64,000 bases of DNA from Synechococcus sp. M16.1 (GCF_014279895.1 NZ_CP047954.1:1922001-1986000), one strand, 5' to 3'. Positions 39,020 to 49,987 are shown, counted from the first letter of the stretch. Notes: generated from the letters alone by a model not told the origin. Numbers and translations are program-made.

Positions 39020-40194
39020 ACGTACTGATCCGATAGGTCACATCCCCAAGCCTGACCACAGCCGGGACCATGCCCCAAGCCGAGGCGAATCGGAACATGC
39101 TCCTGCTTCAAAACATTGCTGGCTGCAGCGCGATCAAAGGCCACGGGTTGACCAGCCGCCATCAGTTGATGGGGACCAATCCAAAGAGCAACCGCATCCG
39201 GATCGAAAGACACACCAGAGCGACCCGCGGCCGCCACGATCCGCCCCCAGTTCGGATCCCGGCCGTGGACCGCTGTCTTCACCAGAGACGAACCACAGAC
39301 CGTGCGCGCCACCTGCAACGCCGCGGCCTCGTCAACCGCACCCTCCACCTGCACCTCGATCAGACAGGTCGCCCCTTCGCCATCCCGGGCAATGGCCTGG
39401 GCCAGCTGTTGCATGGCCTGGGTGAGGCCCTGTTCCAGAACGGCATGGTGTTGTTGGGCCAGCGCTGGGCCTGCCGCAAACGCCAGCACGGTGTCGTTGG
39501 TGCTGGTGTCTCCATCCACGGTGATGGCGTTGAAGGAACGCTGCACCGCACGTCGCACCATCCCCTGCCAAACGCTGGCATCGATGCCGGCATCACAACT
39601 GAAAAAGCCGAGCATCGTGGCCATATCGGGATGAATCATTCCCGAGCCTTTGGCCATCCCTCCGATGCGCACCCGGCGCCCCTCCAGTTCCAGTTCGAGC
39701 GCCACCTGCTTGTCCACCAGATCGGTGGTGAGAATGGCGTTGGCCGCAGCATCACCCCCCGCGTCATCCAAGGCCTCCACCAAAGGAGCCAACCCGGCCA
39801 GAAGGGTGGGCATCGGAATCGGCACACCGATCACGCCCGTGGAGCAGATCAACACCGACTCCGCATCGACGCCAAGCTGATCGGCCAGCACCTGGGTGGC
39901 GCGCTGACTGTCGACCAGACCGCGATCGCCGGTGCAGGCATTGGCCTGACCGGAGTTGATCAACACGGCACGGGCCTGGCCGGCAGTACTGACGAGGCGA
40001 TCACGGCAGAGGTCAACACAGGCCGCCCGCACCACGGAGGTGGTGAAGGTGCCGGCACAAACGGCCGTCACCGGTGCCAACACCAGCGCCAGATCAGGCT
40101 TACCTGAGGGCTTAAGACCGGCAACGATGCCAGCGGCCTGGAACCCATTCGGTGCCGTCACACCACCCTGGATCGGTTGCCAAGAAGAAGCCAT
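38992..40194 (-). CDS. argJ: Glutamate N-acetyltransferase / amino-acid acetyltransferase
   Basis: Transfers acetyl from N-acetylornithine to glutamate in the cyclic arginine pathway, and may also use acetyl-CoA. ATG 40194 gives 400 residues. The self-cleavage and nucleophile site is the Thr in KGSGMIHPDMATMLGF. Other blocks are NSGQANACTGDRG, STGVIGVPIP and DGDTSTNDTVLAFA. The C-terminus DQYVRINADYTT is standard. The last 21 nt of coding sequence are repeated at 36729. The coaE gene is divergent, with a 50-nt gap between the ATGs. Confidence 0.96.
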   Translation of the reverse strand: MASSWQPIQGGVTAPNGFQAAGIVAGLKPSGKPDLALVLAPVTAVCAGTFTTSVVRAACVDLCRDRLVSTAGQARAVLINSGQANACTGDRGLVDSQRATQVLADQLGVDAESVLICSTGVIGVPIPMPTLLAGLAPLVEALDDAGGDAAANAILTTDLVDKQVALELELEGRRVRIGGMAKGSGMIHPDMATMLGFFSCDAGIDASVWQGMVRRAVQRSFNAITVDGDTSTNDTVLAFAAGPALAQQHHAVLEQGLTQAMQQLAQAIARDGEGATCLIEVQVEGAVDEAAALQVARTVCGSSLVKTAVHGRDPNWGRIVAAAGRSGVSFDPDAVALWIGPHQLMAAGQPVAFDRAAASNVLKQEHVPIRLGLGHGPGCGQAWGCDLSDQYVRINADYTT

Positions 40195-40244
40195 CGCCAC
40201 CGCTGATCCGCCGCGAGACACTGGGTGCATCCTGCTCCGACACC

Positions 40245-40871
40245 ATGGCGCCTGGCGAGCCGTTCTCGCAACGACGCATCGGACTCACGGGCGGGATTGC
40301 AAGCGGCAAGAGCAGCGTGGGCCATTGGCTGGCGCAGCAAGGGCTGCCGGTGCTGGATGCGGATCAATTCGCCCGAGAGGCCCTTGCACCCGGTCGCCCC
40401 GCCACGACCAGCGTGATCCAGCGGTACGGCGCTGGAGTCCAGGCTGAAGGGGGCGCAGCCGTCGACCGCGCTGCCCTGGGTCGGATCGTGTTCCAGGACC
40501 CCGCGGAACGGCGGTGGCTCGAGCAACTGGTTCACCCGATCGTGCGGGAGCGCTTCGACCAAGAACTCAGCCTCCATGCCAAGACACCAGCCGTTGTGCT
40601 GATGATTCCGCTGTTGTTCGAAGCGGGGCTGGAGTCGCTCTGCAGCGAAATCTGGCTGGTCGACTGCGATGCATCCCAGCAGCTCGAGCGCTTGATCGCG
40701 CGGGACGGGCTCAGCCCTGACGCCGCTCAAGCCCGCATTGCCGCCCAATGGCCCCTAAGCCGCAAACGTGGCTTGGCAGATCACGTTCTTGCCAATCGAG
40801 GCCAACCCGGCGCCTGGAAAGCCCAGGCGATGGGTCTGCTCAACGCGTCGCTGCCAGCAGATCCCGGTTAA
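40245..40871 (+). CDS. coaE: Dephospho-CoA kinase
   Basis: Last step of coenzyme A synthesis. ATG 40245 gives 208 residues. P-loop GLTGGIASGKSSV, LDADQFAREAL, the VHPIVRERF region, MIPLLFEAGLESLCSEIWLVDCDASQQLERL and a lid with Arg residues (DAAQARIAAQWPLSRKRGLADHVLANRG) are all as expected. An in-frame ATG at 40152 would overlap argJ. The TAA stop shares TTAA (40868-40871) with the stop of the convergent oxygenase gene. Confidence 0.95.
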   Translation: MAPGEPFSQRRIGLTGGIASGKSSVGHWLAQQGLPVLDADQFAREALAPGRPATTSVIQRYGAGVQAEGGAAVDRAALGRIVFQDPAERRWLEQLVHPIVRERFDQELSLHAKTPAVVLMIPLLFEAGLESLCSEIWLVDCDASQQLERLIARDGLSPDAAQARIAAQWPLSRKRGLADHVLANRGQPGAWKAQAMGLLNASLPADPG

Positions 40872-41689
40872 CCGTTCCTCCCGAAGTCGGCACGGAACCA
40901 CTTGGTGATCACCCATTTGTGGCCCGCCTGCACCGGCAAGGCCTCATGCAGCGTGAAGGGGTTGGGAGTGCCATCGGCCTGGAGGTTGTTCCAGGCCAAC
41001 GCCATTCCAGGCACAGGCGTGAACGAGCGCCCCAGGCGGCGGAACAACGTCTCTCCACCCCGCTCCACAGGGTTGAGATAAACCATCACCGTCCACGTGC
41101 GTTGCCCGCCACTGTCGGTATGGGTGGCGTATTCCTCCGTGCCCGGCATAAACCAATCCGTGTGTTCCTTGAAGTATTCGCCAGGGTCGTAGCGCTGCCC
41201 CTGAATCGGTTCCGAGAGCCGCGGATCCACGCCGAACAAGGCCGCAAAGCGCTGATCAAGGCTCGCCGCCAGCTGGGGATGGTTTTGGCGCAAATGACAG
41301 GTGCGACTGGTGCGGTAATCGCTGCTGCCGCGGGTCACCGTTGACGGCTGCAGTGACGTGTTGATGGCGTCGATCACCTGCTCGCATTCCTCGTGGCTGA
41401 GCAGCCCTGGCAGCTCGTAGACCTGGGCCAGCGACGTATCCAACCGCCAGGCGCGAGGCCGGTGCTCTGGCCGGGTGAGGGGGGACTCGAACCAGGCGAG
41501 CCAATCGGGCGATGGTGGGTCCGTGGTTGTGAGCCGAAGGAACGACGAATCGAGAACTGCCGCAATCGCCTCTTGCGCAAACCCCTGGTCGAGGGCCCGC
41601 TGCATCAAGCCTTGAGGATCACAGCCGCGATCCCGGTTCTGCAGCAGCCATTCCTTCCAGGCATCGGGAATGACTGCCGCTCCGCTCAT
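40868..41689 (-). CDS. 2OG-Fe(II) oxygenase, prolyl 4-hydroxylase-like
   Basis: A 273-residue protein with the P4H alpha-subunit fold: LSHEECEQVIDAI, RTSRTCHL, RYDPGEYFKEHTDWF (HxD of the iron triad), VMVYLNPVERGGETLFRRLG and ALPVQAGHKWVITKWFRADF (distal His and 2OG-binding Lys). An N-terminal region of about 90 residues with no known motif precedes it. The target may be a protein proline or a small molecule. ATG 41689 overlaps the gatB stop by 1 nt (TGATG), which suggests coupled expression downstream of gatB. Confidence 0.88.
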   Translation of the reverse strand: MSGAAVIPDAWKEWLLQNRDRGCDPQGLMQRALDQGFAQEAIAAVLDSSFLRLTTTDPPSPDWLAWFESPLTRPEHRPRAWRLDTSLAQVYELPGLLSHEECEQVIDAINTSLQPSTVTRGSSDYRTSRTCHLRQNHPQLAASLDQRFAALFGVDPRLSEPIQGQRYDPGEYFKEHTDWFMPGTEEYATHTDSGGQRTWTVMVYLNPVERGGETLFRRLGRSFTPVPGMALAWNNLQADGTPNPFTLHEALPVQAGHKWVITKWFRADFGRNG

Positions 41690-43170
41690 CAACCCTTGAG
41701 CTTCTTGCTCAGAATCTGGTTGGCGAGCTTGGGATCCGCCTTACCGCCGGTCTTCTTCATCAACTGTCCGACGAAGAAGCCCTGCAGCTTGGTCTTGCCC
41801 CCGCGGAAGGCCTCCACCTCATCGGGGTGGGCCCCCAACAGCTCATCAACGATGGCTTCGATCGCCGCCGGATCGCTGATCATGCCGAGACCGCGCTCGT
41901 CGACAATCGCCTTTGGTGAGCCGCCTTTCTCAAGCAGCTCCGGAAGGATCTCCTTGGCGATCTTGCCGCTGATCTTGCCGCCATCAATCAGTTGCACCAT
42001 CTCGGCCAACTGCTCCGGCCGGAAGGGCAGTTCGGCATAGCTGAGCCGATTGCTGTTCACGTGGGCGGCGATGTCGCCGGTAATCCAGTTCGCCGCAAGC
42101 TTGGCGTCAGCGCCGGCACCCACCACGGCCTCGAAATAGTCGGCCATCGGTCTCTCATCGGTGAGCACCCGCGCGTCGTACTGGGAGAGACCCAGCTCAT
42201 CGGCGTAGCGATGCCGCTTGGCCGCTGGAAGCTCAGGCAATTCAGCACGCCAGGACTCCCGCTGATCCGCGCTCACCTCAATCGGGCCGAGGTCGGGATC
42301 CGGGAAGTAGCGGTAATCGCTGGCGCCTTCCTTGCTGCGCATGCTCTTGGTGAGCTGCTTGCCCTCATCCCAGAGGCGGGTCTCCTGAACGATCGGCTCA
42401 CCGGTTTCGTAGGCCTTGATCTGACGCTTGATCTCGTACTCGCAGGCCTTTTGGATGGCCGAGAACGAGTTCATGTTCTTGATCTCCACCTTCGTGCCGA
42501 AGGGCGCATCCGGCCCCCGTCGCACGGAGATGTTGACGTCGCAACGCAGGGATCCCTCCTGCATGTTTCCGTCACTCACCCCCAGATACCGCATGATCCG
42601 GCGGATCTCCGAGGCGTACTCCGCCGCTTCACGGCCGGTGCGCAGGTCCGGCTTGCTGACGATTTCCGCCAAGGCCACACCGGCCCGGTTGTAGTCCACG
42701 AGCGAATGGGTGGAACCCGCCAGGCGGTCACTGCCGGCATGCACCAACTTGCCGGCGTCCTCCTCCATGTGCAGTCGTTCGATGCCGATTTTCTTGAGAT
42801 AGGTGTCCTTTCCCTTCTCCGCCACTTCCACCTCGATCCAGCCCTCCTCGGCGATCGGCTGGTCGTACTGGGAGATCTGGTAGTTCTTCGGCAGATCTGG
42901 ATAGAAGTACTGCTTGCGGTCGAACTTGCTGTGTTCGGCGATGTTGAGGTTCAACGCCATCGCTGCCTTCACCGCATACTCGAGCACCTTCTGGTTCAGC
43001 ACCGGCAATGTGCCAGGCAGACCGCACACCACCGGGTCGATATGGGTGTTGGGGTCATCACCAAAGGTGGTGGACGCAGCCGTGAAAATTTTGCTGTCCG
43101 TTCCCAGCTGCACGTGGGTCTCGAGACCGATCACGGCCTCCCAGGCCGGTTGGGTTGCTGCGTCGGCCAT
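41689..43170 (-). CDS. gatB: Aspartyl/glutamyl-tRNA amidotransferase subunit B
   Basis: Part of GatCAB, which converts Glu-tRNA-Gln (and Asp-tRNA-Asn) to the amide form. The 493-residue protein has WEAVIGLETHVQLGTDSKIF, KNYQISQYDQPI, EEDAGKLVH, VDYNRAGVALAEIVS, GSLRCDVNISVR and DYRYFPDPDLGPI, and a C-terminal YqeY-like tail domain (GKADPKLANQILSKKLKG). Full length. It is divergent from thiO (91-nt gap to the thiO ATG) and followed by the oxygenase gene. Confidence 0.97.
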   Translation of the reverse strand: MADAATQPAWEAVIGLETHVQLGTDSKIFTAASTTFGDDPNTHIDPVVCGLPGTLPVLNQKVLEYAVKAAMALNLNIAEHSKFDRKQYFYPDLPKNYQISQYDQPIAEEGWIEVEVAEKGKDTYLKKIGIERLHMEEDAGKLVHAGSDRLAGSTHSLVDYNRAGVALAEIVSKPDLRTGREAAEYASEIRRIMRYLGVSDGNMQEGSLRCDVNISVRRGPDAPFGTKVEIKNMNSFSAIQKACEYEIKRQIKAYETGEPIVQETRLWDEGKQLTKSMRSKEGASDYRYFPDPDLGPIEVSADQRESWRAELPELPAAKRHRYADELGLSQYDARVLTDERPMADYFEAVVGAGADAKLAANWITGDIAAHVNSNRLSYAELPFRPEQLAEMVQLIDGGKISGKIAKEILPELLEKGGSPKAIVDERGLGMISDPAAIEAIVDELLGAHPDEVEAFRGGKTKLQGFFVGQLMKKTGGKADPKLANQILSKKLKG

Positions 43171-43261
43171 GCGCCCGTGATGTGAAGCAGATTCCGGGAT
43201 CCTATGGAATCAGGATGAAGCCCTCTCCTGACACCATGACCAGCAAGGGCCTTTCTTGCGC

Positions 43262-44374
43262 ATGACTGCCGCCTCTGCCTCAGCCGTCTGTGTTTTGGGC
43301 GGGGGACTGATGGGCTTAGCCGTTGCCCATCAGCTGGCCCGTCGCGATCAGCGCGTGACCGTGATCAGCCGCCGCCGCAGCGAAGCGGCAGGCTTTGTGG
43401 CTGCAGGGATGCTGGCGCCCCATGCCGAAGGCTTGAGCGGCAACCTGTTGGAGCTGGGTCAAGCCAGCCTCGCGCTGATCCCCCGCTGGGTGGCGCAGAT
43501 CGAGGCGGACAGCGGCCTGAGCTGCGGCCTGCGCACCAGCGGCATCGTGGTGCCGTTCCGAACAGCGACCGAGCGGGACGCTTACCCCACCGCCAGCCTT
43601 GGGCAAACCCTGGACCGCACCGGCCTTGAGCGGGAAGTCCCAGGCCTGGGGCCGGAGTGGAGCACCGGGCTGCTGTTCGAGCAGGACGGCCAGATCGACA
43701 ACCGCAGGCAGTTGATGCGGGCCCTGGAGCGGGCCTGCGTGTCCCTGGGCGTGCAGTTCATGGAAGGGGCCGAAGTGCTTGATCTGGAGCGGGAGTCCGC
43801 CGGACAGCTCTGCGGCATCCATCTGCGCAGCGCCGAAGGAGAACAGCAGCAACTGCGCTGCCAGCAAGCCGTGCTCTGCAGTGGCGCCTGGAGCCAACAA
43901 CTGGTGCCGCAACTGCCCGTGTTCCCGGTGAAAGGGCAGATGCTGTCACTGCAGGGTCCGCGGGAGGCACTGAAGCGGGTGATCTTCGGCCCTGGCACTT
44001 ATCTGGTTCCACGCGAAGACGGATTGATCGTGGTGGGGGCCACCAGCGAACGGGACGCCGGATTTGCCGAAGGCCTCACCCCCGATGGCCAGAAACAACT
44101 GCAAGCGGGGATCGCCAGCCTGCTGCCAACAGCGGCCACATGGCCCCCGATGGAGCGTTGGTGGGGGTTCCGGCCCTGCACGCCCGATGAAGGCCCCTTG
44201 CTCGGCCCTGGTCCGCTACCTGGTTTATGGCTGGCCTGTGGGCATCACCGCAATGGCGTTCTGCTTGCCGCCATCACGGCTGAGCTCACGGCCGGCGGCG
44301 TCATGAAAAAAGCCCCCAACGCCGCCGAAGAGACGTTGTTGGGGGCATTCCGCTGGAACCGGTTCGAAAACTGA
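43262..44374 (+). CDS. thiO: Glycine oxidase / FAD-dependent amine oxidase (ThiO-like)
   Basis: DAO-family flavoenzyme of 370 residues that in thiamine synthesis oxidises glycine to dehydroglycine. VCVLGGGLMGLAVAHQLARR is the FAD-binding GxGxxG, AAGMLAPHAE the conserved turn, VFPVKGQMLSL the substrate region, and the end CGHHRNGVLLAAITAEL then LLGAFRWNRF matches the ThiO C-terminus. ATG 43262 is preferred over 43256. The coding 3' end also contains a terminator-like hairpin read on the opposite strand, placed for ndk. It is separated from the ndk stop by 4 nt. Confidence 0.88.
   Translation: MTAASASAVCVLGGGLMGLAVAHQLARRDQRVTVISRRRSEAAGFVAAGMLAPHAEGLSGNLLELGQASLALIPRWVAQIEADSGLSCGLRTSGIVVPFRTATERDAYPTASLGQTLDRTGLEREVPGLGPEWSTGLLFEQDGQIDNRRQLMRALERACVSLGVQFMEGAEVLDLERESAGQLCGIHLRSAEGEQQQLRCQQAVLCSGAWSQQLVPQLPVFPVKGQMLSLQGPREALKRVIFGPGTYLVPREDGLIVVGATSERDAGFAEGLTPDGQKQLQAGIASLLPTAATWPPMERWWGFRPCTPDEGPLLGPGPLPGLWLACGHHRNGVLLAAITAELTAGGVMKKAPNAAEETLLGAFRWNRFEN
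44306..44346 (-). terminator. Probable ndk terminator embedded in the thiO coding end
   Basis: On the minus strand GCCCCCAAC (44346-44338) pairs with GTTGGGGGC (44320-44312) as a 9-bp stem, followed by TTTTTT (44311-44306). A small inner hairpin (CTCTTCGGCGGC region) lies in the loop. It is 33 nt past the ndk stop and entirely within the thiO reading frame. Confidence 0.75.
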
Positions 44375-44378
44375 GCGA

Positions 44379-44834
44379 TCAGCCTTCGACGCGCCACTCC
44401 TGATCGGAAGGAGACCAGTCGTTCAGCTCAGAGGCTTCAAACCAAAGGCCGATCTCGAAGGCAGCGGTTTCCGCAGCATCGGAACCGTGGATGACGTTGC
44501 GGCCGATGTTGACGGCCAGATCGCCACGAATGGTGCCGGGCTCAGCCTCGAGGGGCTTGGTGGCACCGATCAGCTTGCGGGCACTGGCGATCACACCATC
44601 GCCTTCCCAGACCATGGCCACCACGGGGCCGGAGGTGATGAAATCGACCAGACCAGCAAAGAAGGGACGCTCCTTGTGGACGCCGTAGTGCTGCTCAGCC
44701 AGGGCGCGGCTGGGAGTGATCTGCTTCAGACCCACCAGCTTGAAGCCCTTGCGCTCAAAGCGGCCGAGGATCTCGCCCACCAGGCCGCGCTGGACGCCGT
44801 CGGGCTTGATGGCGATGAACGTGCGTTCGGCCAT
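44379..44834 (-). CDS. ndk: Nucleoside diphosphate kinase
   Basis: Balances NTP pools through a phosphohistidine. ATG 44834 gives 151 residues: [22 protein letters not shown]-type opening, [32 protein letters not shown], and the active His in [16 protein letters not shown]. Full length and conserved. An in-frame upstream start at 44891 is unlikely. speA is divergent, with 122 nt between the starts. The terminator appears to lie inside thiO. Confidence 0.97.
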   Translation of the reverse strand: MAERTFIAIKPDGVQRGLVGEILGRFERKGFKLVGLKQITPSRALAEQHYGVHKERPFFAGLVDFITSGPVVAMVWEGDGVIASARKLIGATKPLEAEPGTIRGDLAVNIGRNVIHGSDAAETAAFEIGLWFEASELNDWSPSDQEWRVEG

Positions 44835-44956
44835 GGATTGGTGTGAAGTAAAAGCGCCGCCATCGTCAGTGCTGGCCACCCCGCTTGGCAAGCACTGACC
44901 TTGGGCAGCGCAGGGAATGTCCCTAGATTCCGGCCATCCACTTCAAGCAGACGCAG

Positions 44957-46885
44957 GTGTCAGACAGCGAACACTGGTCGATTCAGGACAGTGCTGCGCT
45001 GTACGGCCTCGACCGCTGGGGCGATCCGTATTTCTCCATCAATGGGCGCGGCCACATCAGCGTTCAACCCCAAGGGGATCGCGGCGGCAGCCTGGATCTG
45101 GTGGATCTGGTGTCGGAGCTGAAAAGCCGCAACCTGGCGCTGCCGTTGCTGATTCGCTTCGACGACATCCTCGAAGACCGCTTGGAGCGGCTTCATGCCG
45201 CCTTTGAACGCGCCATCGCGCAATACAGCTACCCAGGCCGGTACCAGGGCGTCTTCCCAGTGAAGTGCAACCAGCAACGCCACGTGGTGGAAGAGTTGGT
45301 GAGCTGCGGAAAGCGCTGGAACTTCGGGCTGGAAGCGGGCAGCAAGGCGGAGTTGCTGATCGCTCTCTCGCTGCTGGACGACCCCGAAGCCCTGCTGATC
45401 TGCAACGGCTACAAGGATCGGCTCTACATCGAGACCGCGATCCTGGCGCGACGGCTGGGACGGCAGCCGGTGGTGGTGATCGAACAGCCGGACGAAGTTG
45501 ACCGGATCATTGAAGCCAGCAAGAGCCTGGGGGCAGCGCCCTACATCGGTGTAAGGGCCAAGCTCTCCAGCCGCAGCACAGGGCGCTGGGGCAGCTCCGT
45601 CGGCGACAAGGCCAAATTCGGCCTTTCGATTCCCGAGTTGCTGGCCACAGTGGAGCGGCTGCGGGAGAACAACCTGCTCCCCGATCTGCGCCTGCTGCAC
45701 TTCCACATCGGCAGCCAGATCAACGACATCGCCGTGCTCAAAGACGCCCTCCAGGAGGCGGGGCAGATCTATGTGGAGCTCACCCGACTGGGGGCTCCGA
45801 TGGGGTTCCTGGATGTGGGTGGTGGACTCGGCATCGACTACGACGGCAGCCGCACCGCATCAGCCGCCTCCACGAACTACTCGCTGCAGAACTACGCCAA
45901 CGACGTTGTGGCCACGGTGCGGGAATGCTGCGAACCCAATGGTGTGGCCGTACCCACGCTGGTAAGCGAAAGCGGCCGCGCCATTGCCAGTCATTTCTCC
46001 CTGCTGGTGTTCGACGTGCTGGGCAGCAGCGCACTGCCGGCATCGGTTCCCAAGGCCAGCGGAGATGAACCACTCACCGTTCGCAACCTGCGGGACACCC
46101 TCGCCACAATTCAAGAGTTATCGGCGACGGCGGATGCGCAATTGGTGCGTCTGCAGGAAGCCTGGAACGACGCCTTGAAGTTCAAGCAGGATGCGCTGGC
46201 CGCATTCCGGCTCGGGTACATGGGGCTGCCCGACCGCGCCACCGCTGAACAACTGACGTGGGCCTGTGCTGATGCGATTGCGCAGCGACTGCCCAAGGAT
46301 CAAGCCATCCCGGAAGAGCTCGCAGCCCTCAACAAGGCATTGGCGGGAACGTATTACGCCAACCTGTCGATCTTCCGCTCAGCACCCGACACCTGGGCCA
46401 TCGACCAGCTGTTTCCAGTGGTGCCCATCCAGCAGCTGGATCAACGACCGACCCGACTGGCCAACCTCGCCGACCTCACCTGTGATTCCGATGGTCGGCT
46501 GGATCGCTTCATCGGAGAAGGACAACCGAAACACCTATTGGAGCTGCACGAACTCGACGACAACAACCCCTATCTGATCGGCCTGTTCCTCAGCGGTGCC
46601 TATCAGGAGGTGATGGGCAATCTGCACAACCTGTTCGGCACCACCAACGCCGTGCACATTCGCCTCAGCCCCGGCGGTAGCTATCGCATTGACCACGTCG
46701 TGCGGGGTGACACCAATGCCGATGTGCTGGAGGCCATGGAGCACGACCCCCGTGCCTTGCTGGAGCGGTTGCGGGTGGCGGCGGAAGCGGCCATCAACAA
46801 CGGCCAGCTGCGCATCGACGAGTCACGCCGGCTGCTGGATCACCTCGAAAGCAGCCTGCGACAGACCACCTACCTTCAGGACTGA
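44957..46885 (+). CDS. speA: Biosynthetic arginine decarboxylase
   Basis: Fold-type III PLP enzyme that makes agmatine, the entry to polyamines. It uses GTG 44957 and has 642 residues. The PLP Lys103 lies in [17 protein letters not shown], then [48 protein letters not shown], and the C-terminal [19 protein letters not shown]. The insert and C-terminal domains match the SpeA family in length. The 3' end overlaps the convergent alaS stop by 10 nt. Confidence 0.96.
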   Translation: MSDSEHWSIQDSAALYGLDRWGDPYFSINGRGHISVQPQGDRGGSLDLVDLVSELKSRNLALPLLIRFDDILEDRLERLHAAFERAIAQYSYPGRYQGVFPVKCNQQRHVVEELVSCGKRWNFGLEAGSKAELLIALSLLDDPEALLICNGYKDRLYIETAILARRLGRQPVVVIEQPDEVDRIIEASKSLGAAPYIGVRAKLSSRSTGRWGSSVGDKAKFGLSIPELLATVERLRENNLLPDLRLLHFHIGSQINDIAVLKDALQEAGQIYVELTRLGAPMGFLDVGGGLGIDYDGSRTASAASTNYSLQNYANDVVATVRECCEPNGVAVPTLVSESGRAIASHFSLLVFDVLGSSALPASVPKASGDEPLTVRNLRDTLATIQELSATADAQLVRLQEAWNDALKFKQDALAAFRLGYMGLPDRATAEQLTWACADAIAQRLPKDQAIPEELAALNKALAGTYYANLSIFRSAPDTWAIDQLFPVVPIQQLDQRPTRLANLADLTCDSDGRLDRFIGEGQPKHLLELHELDDNNPYLIGLFLSGAYQEVMGNLHNLFGTTNAVHIRLSPGGSYRIDHVVRGDTNADVLEAMEHDPRALLERLRVAAEAAINNGQLRIDESRRLLDHLESSLRQTTYLQD

Positions 46886-49545
46886 GCCAACGCTGCCGCC
46901 AGCTCGGAGCGAGCGGACTCAAGAGCAGCAGGGAGGGCAGCACCATCGCGTCCCCCGGCCTGGGCCAGGTTCGGGCGTCCACCGCCGCCACCGCCGCACT
47001 GTTTGGCAATGCCTCCGATGAACTTGCCGGCCTGGAGCTTGGCAGCGATCACCTGCTTGCCGAAGGCCGCCACCAGGATCACCTTGCCCATGTCGCCAGG
47101 ATCCGGCAGACCGCCGATCACCACGGCCGCACCATCCCCCAGCTGATCCGCCAGGCTCTGGGCTGCACCCTGCAAACCAGCGCCATCCACGCCGTCGAGG
47201 CGTTCCACCAGCAGTTGGAAGTCGCCCACGGCCTCGGCCTTAGCGGCCAGAGCGCCGGCTTTCGCCACCGCCAGTTCCGCCTGAGCCGCGGCCAGCGCCT
47301 TGCCGGTGGCCTTGAGCTCCTCCTGAAGGGCCGCCACACGATCCACGATCTCGGCCGGCTGAGCCTTGAAGCGATCCCCCAGCTGCTTCACCACTGCATC
47401 GCGCTCGTTCAGATACGCGAGCACAGCGGGACCAGCGACGGCTTCAATCCGGCGGATACCGGCCGCAACGCCACTTTCCGCCACGATCTTGAACAGGCCG
47501 ATCTCAGCGGTGTTGGCCACGTGGGTGCCGCCGCAGAGCTCCATCGACACACCGGGTACGTCGACCACCCGCACCACATCGGCGTACTTCTCACCGAACA
47601 TCGCCACGGCACCGGCCGCCTTGGCCTGATCAATCGCCATCTCCTGCACCTGGAGCGCATGGGCCTCGTTGATCCAACCGTTGATCAGGGTTTCAACCTG
47701 CTGCAACTGATCCGCCGTCACCGCCGTGGGGCAGTGGAAGTCGAAGCGCAGGCGATCGAAATCCACCAATGATCCGGCCTGGCCGATGCCTGGATCCACC
47801 ACCTGCTTGAGCGCTGCTTGCAGCAGGTGGGTGGCGGTGTGATTCGCCTGGGCCCGACGCCGGCAGGCACGATCCACCTGGGCCTTCACGGTGTCGCCCA
47901 AGGCGAGCTCGCCGCGTTCCACCCGCCCGGCATGGACGAAAACATCGCGGCTGCGGCTCACCGACTCAATCCGAACAATCAGATCGCTGCCTGCAAGCAC
48001 GCCGCGATCGCCCACCTGACCGCCGCCTTCTCCATAGAACGGCGTGTTGTCGAGCACCACCTGAACCGCATCACCCGCCTTGGCGGTGCTGGCTGGCTCA
48101 CCGTTCACCACCAACGCCCGCACACAGGAGGCGTGATCGAGGGCTTCATAGCCCTCGAAACAGGTGGCCGCCTGATCTGCCACCACCTGGTCGATCGCAT
48201 CCTGCAGGGTGAGATCGATGCTCACCGCGGCCGCCTTGGCCCGCTGGCGCTGTTCCTCCATCGCCGCCTCGAAGCCATCGAGGTCAACGGCCAGGCCCTG
48301 CTCCTCAGCGATCTCCTGGGTGAGCTCCAGCGGGAAGCCATAGGTGTCGTACAGCTCAAAGGCCTGGGCACCGCTGATCTGGGTGGGCTTGGAGGCCAGC
48401 ACCTCCGCCAGCAACTTCTCGCCGCGCTCGAGGGTCTCGAGGAAGCGGGCTTCCTCCCGCTGGAGCTCGGCCAGGATCACCTCCTGGCGCTCGATCACGC
48501 TGGGGTGGGCCCCCTTCAGCAGGGCAATCGCCGCCTCGCCCATGGTGACGAGGAAGGGTTTGTCGATGCCCAGCAGGCGGCCATGGCGCACCACCCGGCG
48601 CAGCAGACGCCGCAGGATGTAGCCGCGGCCCAGGTTGCTGGCGGTGACGCCATCGCAGATCAGCTGCGTCACCGCACGGCTGTGATCGCCGATCACCTTC
48701 AACGACGTCTTGCCCTTGTCGTTGAGCTGGTGGTAGTCGACCCCCGCCAGATCCGCGGCCGCTTGGATCAGCGGGAAGATCAGATCGGTTTCGTAGTTGT
48801 TGGGAACCTTCTGCAGAATTTGGGCCATCCGCTCAAGGCCCATGCCGGTGTCGATGTTGCGGTTGGCCAGCGGCGTGAGGGTGCCCTCCGCGTCGCGGTT
48901 GTACTGCATGAACACCAAGTTGTAGAACTCGATGAAACGGTCGTCGTCCTCGAGATCGATGCCCTCATCCCCAAGCTCGGGTTTGAAGTCGAAATAGATC
49001 TCCGAGCAGGGGCCACAGGGGCCGGTGGGGCCGGAGGCCCAGAAGTTGTCGGCCTCATCCATGCGGATGATCCGCTTGGGGTTCACCCCCACCACATCAC
49101 GCCAGATCTGCTCGGCTTCGTCGTCTTCCCGGAAGACGCTCACCACCAGGTTCTTGGGGTCGATGCCGTAAACGCCGGTGCTGAGCTCCCAGGCCCACTC
49201 AATCGCCTGCTGCTTGAAGTAATCCCCAAACGAGAAGTTGCCGAGCATCTCGAAAAAGGTGTGATGCCGGGCCGTACGCCCCACGTTCTCGATGTCGTTG
49301 GTGCGGATGCACTTCTGCGAACTGGTGGCCCGGGGCGCGGGTCGCTCCTGCTGGCCCAGAAAAACCGGCTTGAACGGCAGCATTCCTGCAATGGTGAGCA
49401 GCACCGTTGGGTCTTCGGGAATCAATGAGGCGCTGGCCATCCGCTTGTGGCCGCGCTCGGCATAGAAGTTGAGAAAGGCCTCACGGATCTCCTCCCCACT
49501 GCGCGGTGCAGACGCTGCAGAAGACGACGATGCGGCGGCAACCAT
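46876..49545 (-). CDS. alaS: Alanyl-tRNA synthetase
   Basis: Class II synthetase with editing. From ATG 49545 it has 889 residues. The aminoacylation domain ([58 protein letters not shown]) is followed by the editing domain with [13 protein letters not shown] and [15 protein letters not shown] zinc-site residues, and the C-Ala/DHHA1 domain with [14 protein letters not shown] near the end. A poly-Ser/Ala segment follows the start. Upstream in-frame codons (to 49677) overlap the divergent small membrane-protein gene. The 3' end overlaps speA by 10 nt. Confidence 0.97.
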   Translation of the reverse strand: MVAAASSSSAASAPRSGEEIREAFLNFYAERGHKRMASASLIPEDPTVLLTIAGMLPFKPVFLGQQERPAPRATSSQKCIRTNDIENVGRTARHHTFFEMLGNFSFGDYFKQQAIEWAWELSTGVYGIDPKNLVVSVFREDDEAEQIWRDVVGVNPKRIIRMDEADNFWASGPTGPCGPCSEIYFDFKPELGDEGIDLEDDDRFIEFYNLVFMQYNRDAEGTLTPLANRNIDTGMGLERMAQILQKVPNNYETDLIFPLIQAAADLAGVDYHQLNDKGKTSLKVIGDHSRAVTQLICDGVTASNLGRGYILRRLLRRVVRHGRLLGIDKPFLVTMGEAAIALLKGAHPSVIERQEVILAELQREEARFLETLERGEKLLAEVLASKPTQISGAQAFELYDTYGFPLELTQEIAEEQGLAVDLDGFEAAMEEQRQRAKAAAVSIDLTLQDAIDQVVADQAATCFEGYEALDHASCVRALVVNGEPASTAKAGDAVQVVLDNTPFYGEGGGQVGDRGVLAGSDLIVRIESVSRSRDVFVHAGRVERGELALGDTVKAQVDRACRRRAQANHTATHLLQAALKQVVDPGIGQAGSLVDFDRLRFDFHCPTAVTADQLQQVETLINGWINEAHALQVQEMAIDQAKAAGAVAMFGEKYADVVRVVDVPGVSMELCGGTHVANTAEIGLFKIVAESGVAAGIRRIEAVAGPAVLAYLNERDAVVKQLGDRFKAQPAEIVDRVAALQEELKATGKALAAAQAELAVAKAGALAAKAEAVGDFQLLVERLDGVDGAGLQGAAQSLADQLGDGAAVVIGGLPDPGDMGKVILVAAFGKQVIAAKLQAGKFIGGIAKQCGGGGGGRPNLAQAGGRDGAALPAALESARSELAAALAQS

Positions 49546-49570
49546 GACAGGAAAGGGGGATCCTGCCGTC

Positions 49571-49987
49571 ATGATCGCCTTTGAACCGCCGGCGCCCGTG
49601 GCCGTTCCACCCAGTGATCCCGAGATTCGCCAGCGACTGCGGCTGCAGTCGATCGGTTGGGCGCTGGCTGCCGGCATCAGCGCAGGGCTGCTGAGCTTGC
49701 CCTGGGGTCTGGAAGCTGCGGTGCGTTCGGGCGGTTGTGGCCTCTTTTACGGCCTGCTGGCTTTCCACCTGCAACGGGTGGACCCTGATGACGGGCATTT
49801 GCAGGCGGGTCTGGTGGGGGCGGTCTGCGGGTTGCGCAGCCTCGGCATGCCCCTACCCCTTGACAACTGGCAGGTCGATGGCCTGGCATCATTACTACTG
49901 GAGCTACTTCAGGCCTGGCTGCCGTTGATCGGCAGTGCTCTCCTGCTCCACGGCACCCTCCGCTTCCTGCCCGCGTCGCGGCCATGA
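49571..49987 (+). CDS. Small membrane protein of unknown function upstream of the SNF2 helicase
   Basis: A 138-residue protein from ATG 49571, with probable helices at [52 protein letters not shown] and [21 protein letters not shown]. No family recognised. An in-frame ATG at 49544 would overlap the alaS start codon. The stop overlaps the start of the SNF2 gene by 4 nt (ATGA), so the two are co-translated. Confidence 0.72.
   Translation: MIAFEPPAPVAVPPSDPEIRQRLRLQSIGWALAAGISAGLLSLPWGLEAAVRSGGCGLFYGLLAFHLQRVDPDDGHLQAGLVGAVCGLRSLGMPLPLDNWQVDGLASLLLELLQAWLPLIGSALLLHGTLRFLPASRP

Noticed and set aside
47818-49428. A 536-codon open frame antisense to alaS
   Set aside because: Low-complexity His/Leu/Gly/Gln translation with no motif; alaS on the other strand has all family motifs.
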